DNA from: Ardenticatenales bacterium
GTDB taxonomy: Bacteria > Chloroflexota > Anaerolineae > Promineifilales > UBA4811
Assembly: GCA_030667645.1 (NCBI GenBank)
Contig: DAOUVM010000120.1
Coordinates: 1-7,302, forward strand
Direction of reading: 5' to 3'
Length of the DNA stretch: 7,302 nucleotides
Under the pieces are notes generated by a model that was given only the letters and a program-made list of their open reading frames with translations, was not told the DNA's origin and ran no database searches. Both the position numbers and the translations under genes were made by a program. The first letter of the stretch is position 1, and every line of letters begins with the position of its first letter. This document shows, in pieces, positions 6,180 through 7,302 of this stretch.

Positions 6180-6365
6180 ATGGGACAGGCTGCCACCTGT
6201 CTCGTTGCCATGAGAGACAGAATGCCTGTCGACGCGGAAGAAGACCTGCACGGGCATCAACTGACGGGCCGTCCGGCGGCGATTCAGCGCAATCGTTGTA
6301 CTCTGGTCCCAATCACGCCGTACGGTGCAGTCCCGACCAGCCAGGAACAGGGAGACCCACAGTGA
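6180..6365 (+). CDS. Small hypothetical protein, 61 residues, linking the exporter and the cysteine desulfurase
   Basis: I do not recognise this protein. It is hydrophilic, has two cysteines (positions 7 and 40), a His/Gln/Arg-containing middle and a Pro/Gln-rich end, and no membrane helix or signal peptide. Support for a real gene is contextual. There is a near-ideal ribosome binding site 7 nt upstream. The ATG is 3 nt after the stop of exporter subunit B. Its TGA overlaps the GTG start of the desulfurase (GTGA, 6362-6365). Third positions are about 62% G/C (38 of 61 codons), which is compatible with coding but not decisive. Alternatively, it is a leader frame whose translation controls the desulfurase, given the alternating hairpins over its first 50 bases, or it is simply non-coding spacer. 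Confidence 0.45.
   Translation: MGQAATCLVAMRDRMPVDAEEDLHGHQLTGRPAAIQRNRCTLVPITPYGAVPTSQEQGDPQ
6181..6230 (+). promoter_or_regulatory. Four alternating complementary segments (attenuator-like fold)
   Basis: Segments GACAGG (6184-6189), CCTGTCTC (6196-6203), GAGACAG (6214-6220) and CTGTC (6226-6230) can pair 1:2, 2:3 or 3:4. 1:2 extends to about 9 bp with G-U pairs and a 6-nt loop. 2:3 is 7 perfect bp, and 3:4 is 5 bp with a 5-nt loop. 1:2 and 3:4 can coexist, while 2:3 excludes both. No U-run follows, so transcription termination is not indicated; translation control is the more likely role if there is any. Confidence 0.4.
6350..6354 (+). promoter_or_regulatory. Ribosome binding site deciding the GTG start of the cysteine desulfurase
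   Basis: GGGAG at 6350-6354 lies 7 nt before the GTG at 6362. No nearby in-frame ATG fits, and the conserved IYLDYNATTP begins only five residues later, so the GTG start is well supported. Confidence 0.7.
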
Positions 6366-7302
6366 GCTCTCGACCCATCTATCTCGACTATAACGCGACC
6401 ACCCCCATTGACAAGCGAGTGGCGGAAGCGATGATCCCCTATCTGTACAAAGAGTTCGGCAACCCCTCCAGTCCGCACCCTTATGGCGTGACCGCCAGCC
6501 GTGCGGTTGAACTGGCAAGACGCCAGGTATCGGAACTGCTAGGCTGCAGGCCGGCCGAGATCGTCTTTACCAGCGGTGGCACCGAGTCCAACAACATGGC
6601 CGTCAAAGGAGTAGCCGCCGCCTGCACAAAGGGCGTTCATTTCATCACCTCGGCCATAGAGCACCCGGCTGTCCTCGAACCTTGCGAATACCAGGCTAGC
6701 TTGGGGCATCGGGTGACGATAATACCGGTGGATTCGTACGGCCGAGTGGACCCGGCCGATGTGGAAAGAGCCATCACCACGGGAACGACCCTGGTGAGCA
6801 TCATGCACGCCAATAACGAGGTTGGCACCATCCAGCCCATCGCCGAAATCGCCGCTGTGGCCCACAAACTCGGTGCGCTGGTGCATACCGACGCGGCTCA
6901 GTCAGTCGGCAAGATCCCGGTCCGCGTGGGCGCTCTGGGAGTTGACTTGCTGACGCTCGCGGGGCACAAACTCTACGCACCCAAGGGAGTGGGCGTGCTG
7001 TACATTCGCGATGGAGTTCGACTTTCCAGCTTCATGCACGGCGCCAGCCACGAGAGGAACCGGCGCGCCGGAACAGAAAATGTGGCCGGGATCGTCGGGC
7101 TCGGCCAAGCCGCTGCAATCGTCGGTCGGGAGCTCTCGGACACTCCGGCGCCGGCCTCTCACCTGCGCCGGATGCGGGACCGGCTTTGGGACGGTCTGTC
7201 GGGGCGGTTGGTGGAATTGCTGCTTAATGGTCACCCAGACGAACGATTGCCCAACACGCTGAGCGTGGGCTTTCGCGGCATCAAGGCGGACGATCTCCTA
7301 TA
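6362..7302 (+). CDS. Cysteine desulfurase, NifS/IscS family (3' end beyond window)
   Basis: This PLP-dependent fold-type I enzyme would remove sulfur from L-cysteine, giving alanine and an enzyme persulfide for Fe-S clusters or tRNA thiolation. About 313 residues are visible. Motifs in order are IYLDYNATTP at the N-terminus, EFGNPSSPH, the phosphate-binding SGGTESNN, AIEHPAV with His101 over the cofactor ring, HANNEVGTIQP, HTDAAQ with Asp177 and Gln180, the Schiff-base Lys203 in LAGHKLYAPKG, and an RRAGTENV substrate-binding segment preceded by HGASHERN. Typical family length is 380-400 residues, so the catalytic cysteine loop lies just past the window and cannot be checked. LAGHK rather than SSHK, and HGASHE rather than GGGQE, mark a divergent NifS-like branch and not the E. 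coli IscS type. It is probably cotranscribed with the genes before it; whether the function is linked is unclear. Confidence 0.94.
   Translation, partial: MSSRPIYLDYNATTPIDKRVAEAMIPYLYKEFGNPSSPHPYGVTASRAVELARRQVSELLGCRPAEIVFTSGGTESNNMAVKGVAAACTKGVHFITSAIEHPAVLEPCEYQASLGHRVTIIPVDSYGRVDPADVERAITTGTTLVSIMHANNEVGTIQPIAEIAAVAHKLGALVHTDAAQSVGKIPVRVGALGVDLLTLAGHKLYAPKGVGVLYIRDGVRLSSFMHGASHERNRRAGTENVAGIVGLGQAAAIVGRELSDTPAPASHLRRMRDRLWDGLSGRLVELLLNGHPDERLPNTLSVGFRGIKADDLL

Noticed and set aside
6181..6204. The first hairpin after exporter B as an intrinsic terminator
   Set aside because: The stem of about 9 bp is followed by TTGCC, with no T-run, so termination is not supported and cotranscription with downstream genes remains likely.
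6096..6518. A 140-codon minus-strand frame across the exporter-desulfurase junction
   Set aside because: It overlaps the 5' part of the desulfurase and the end of exporter B on the opposite strand. The translation has no recognisable features, and the plus-strand small frame has better signals.

Overview
This window looks like a piece of a moderately GC-rich bacterial chromosome (estimated by eye at high-50s percent G+C). It is densely packed and uses many non-ATG starts. The tandem half-size ABC exporters, whose second member ends in an FRHQSL-type tail, and the DUF2723-type membrane protein would suit a Chloroflexota (Anaerolineae-like) genome. That placement is inferred from general family resemblance and not proven. 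There are no rRNA or tRNA genes, CRISPR arrays, insertion sequences or phage genes.

Left part (1-2249, minus strand): a tightly coupled three-gene operon read right to left. It encodes an ABC-2-type ATPase (1368-2249), a six-helix permease (589-1371, overlapping the ATPase by the ATGA tetranucleotide) and the first 196 codons of a DUF2723-type multi-helix membrane protein (1-588). The last starts with GTG directly after the permease TGA, in the same frame. The ATPase gene sits under a near-consensus sigma70 promoter so close to the GTG that the mRNA is probably leaderless.

Middle (2250-2481): a divergent control region. A second good promoter faces right. The transcript it would give begins with a long-range stem-loop and has a leader of about 115 nt before the best-supported start of the next gene, a TTG.

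Right part (2482-7302, plus strand): two half-size ABC exporter genes form a heterodimeric exporter. Subunit A has Asp in place of the catalytic Glu plus an intact LSGGQ. Subunit B has the Glu but an LSMGQ signature. The pair should therefore have one degenerate and one competent ATP site. Next come a short 61-codon reading frame with a strong ribosome binding site, and a NifS/IscS-type cysteine desulfurase that runs off the window before its catalytic cysteine. The short frame begins in a cluster of mutually exclusive hairpins and ends in a GTGA overlap with the desulfurase start.

No wholly new multi-gene system is evident. The points most worth checking are the small gene and its alternating hairpins, the 23-bp perfect palindrome inside exporter subunit B, the leaderless promoter arrangement, and the structured leader of exporter subunit A.
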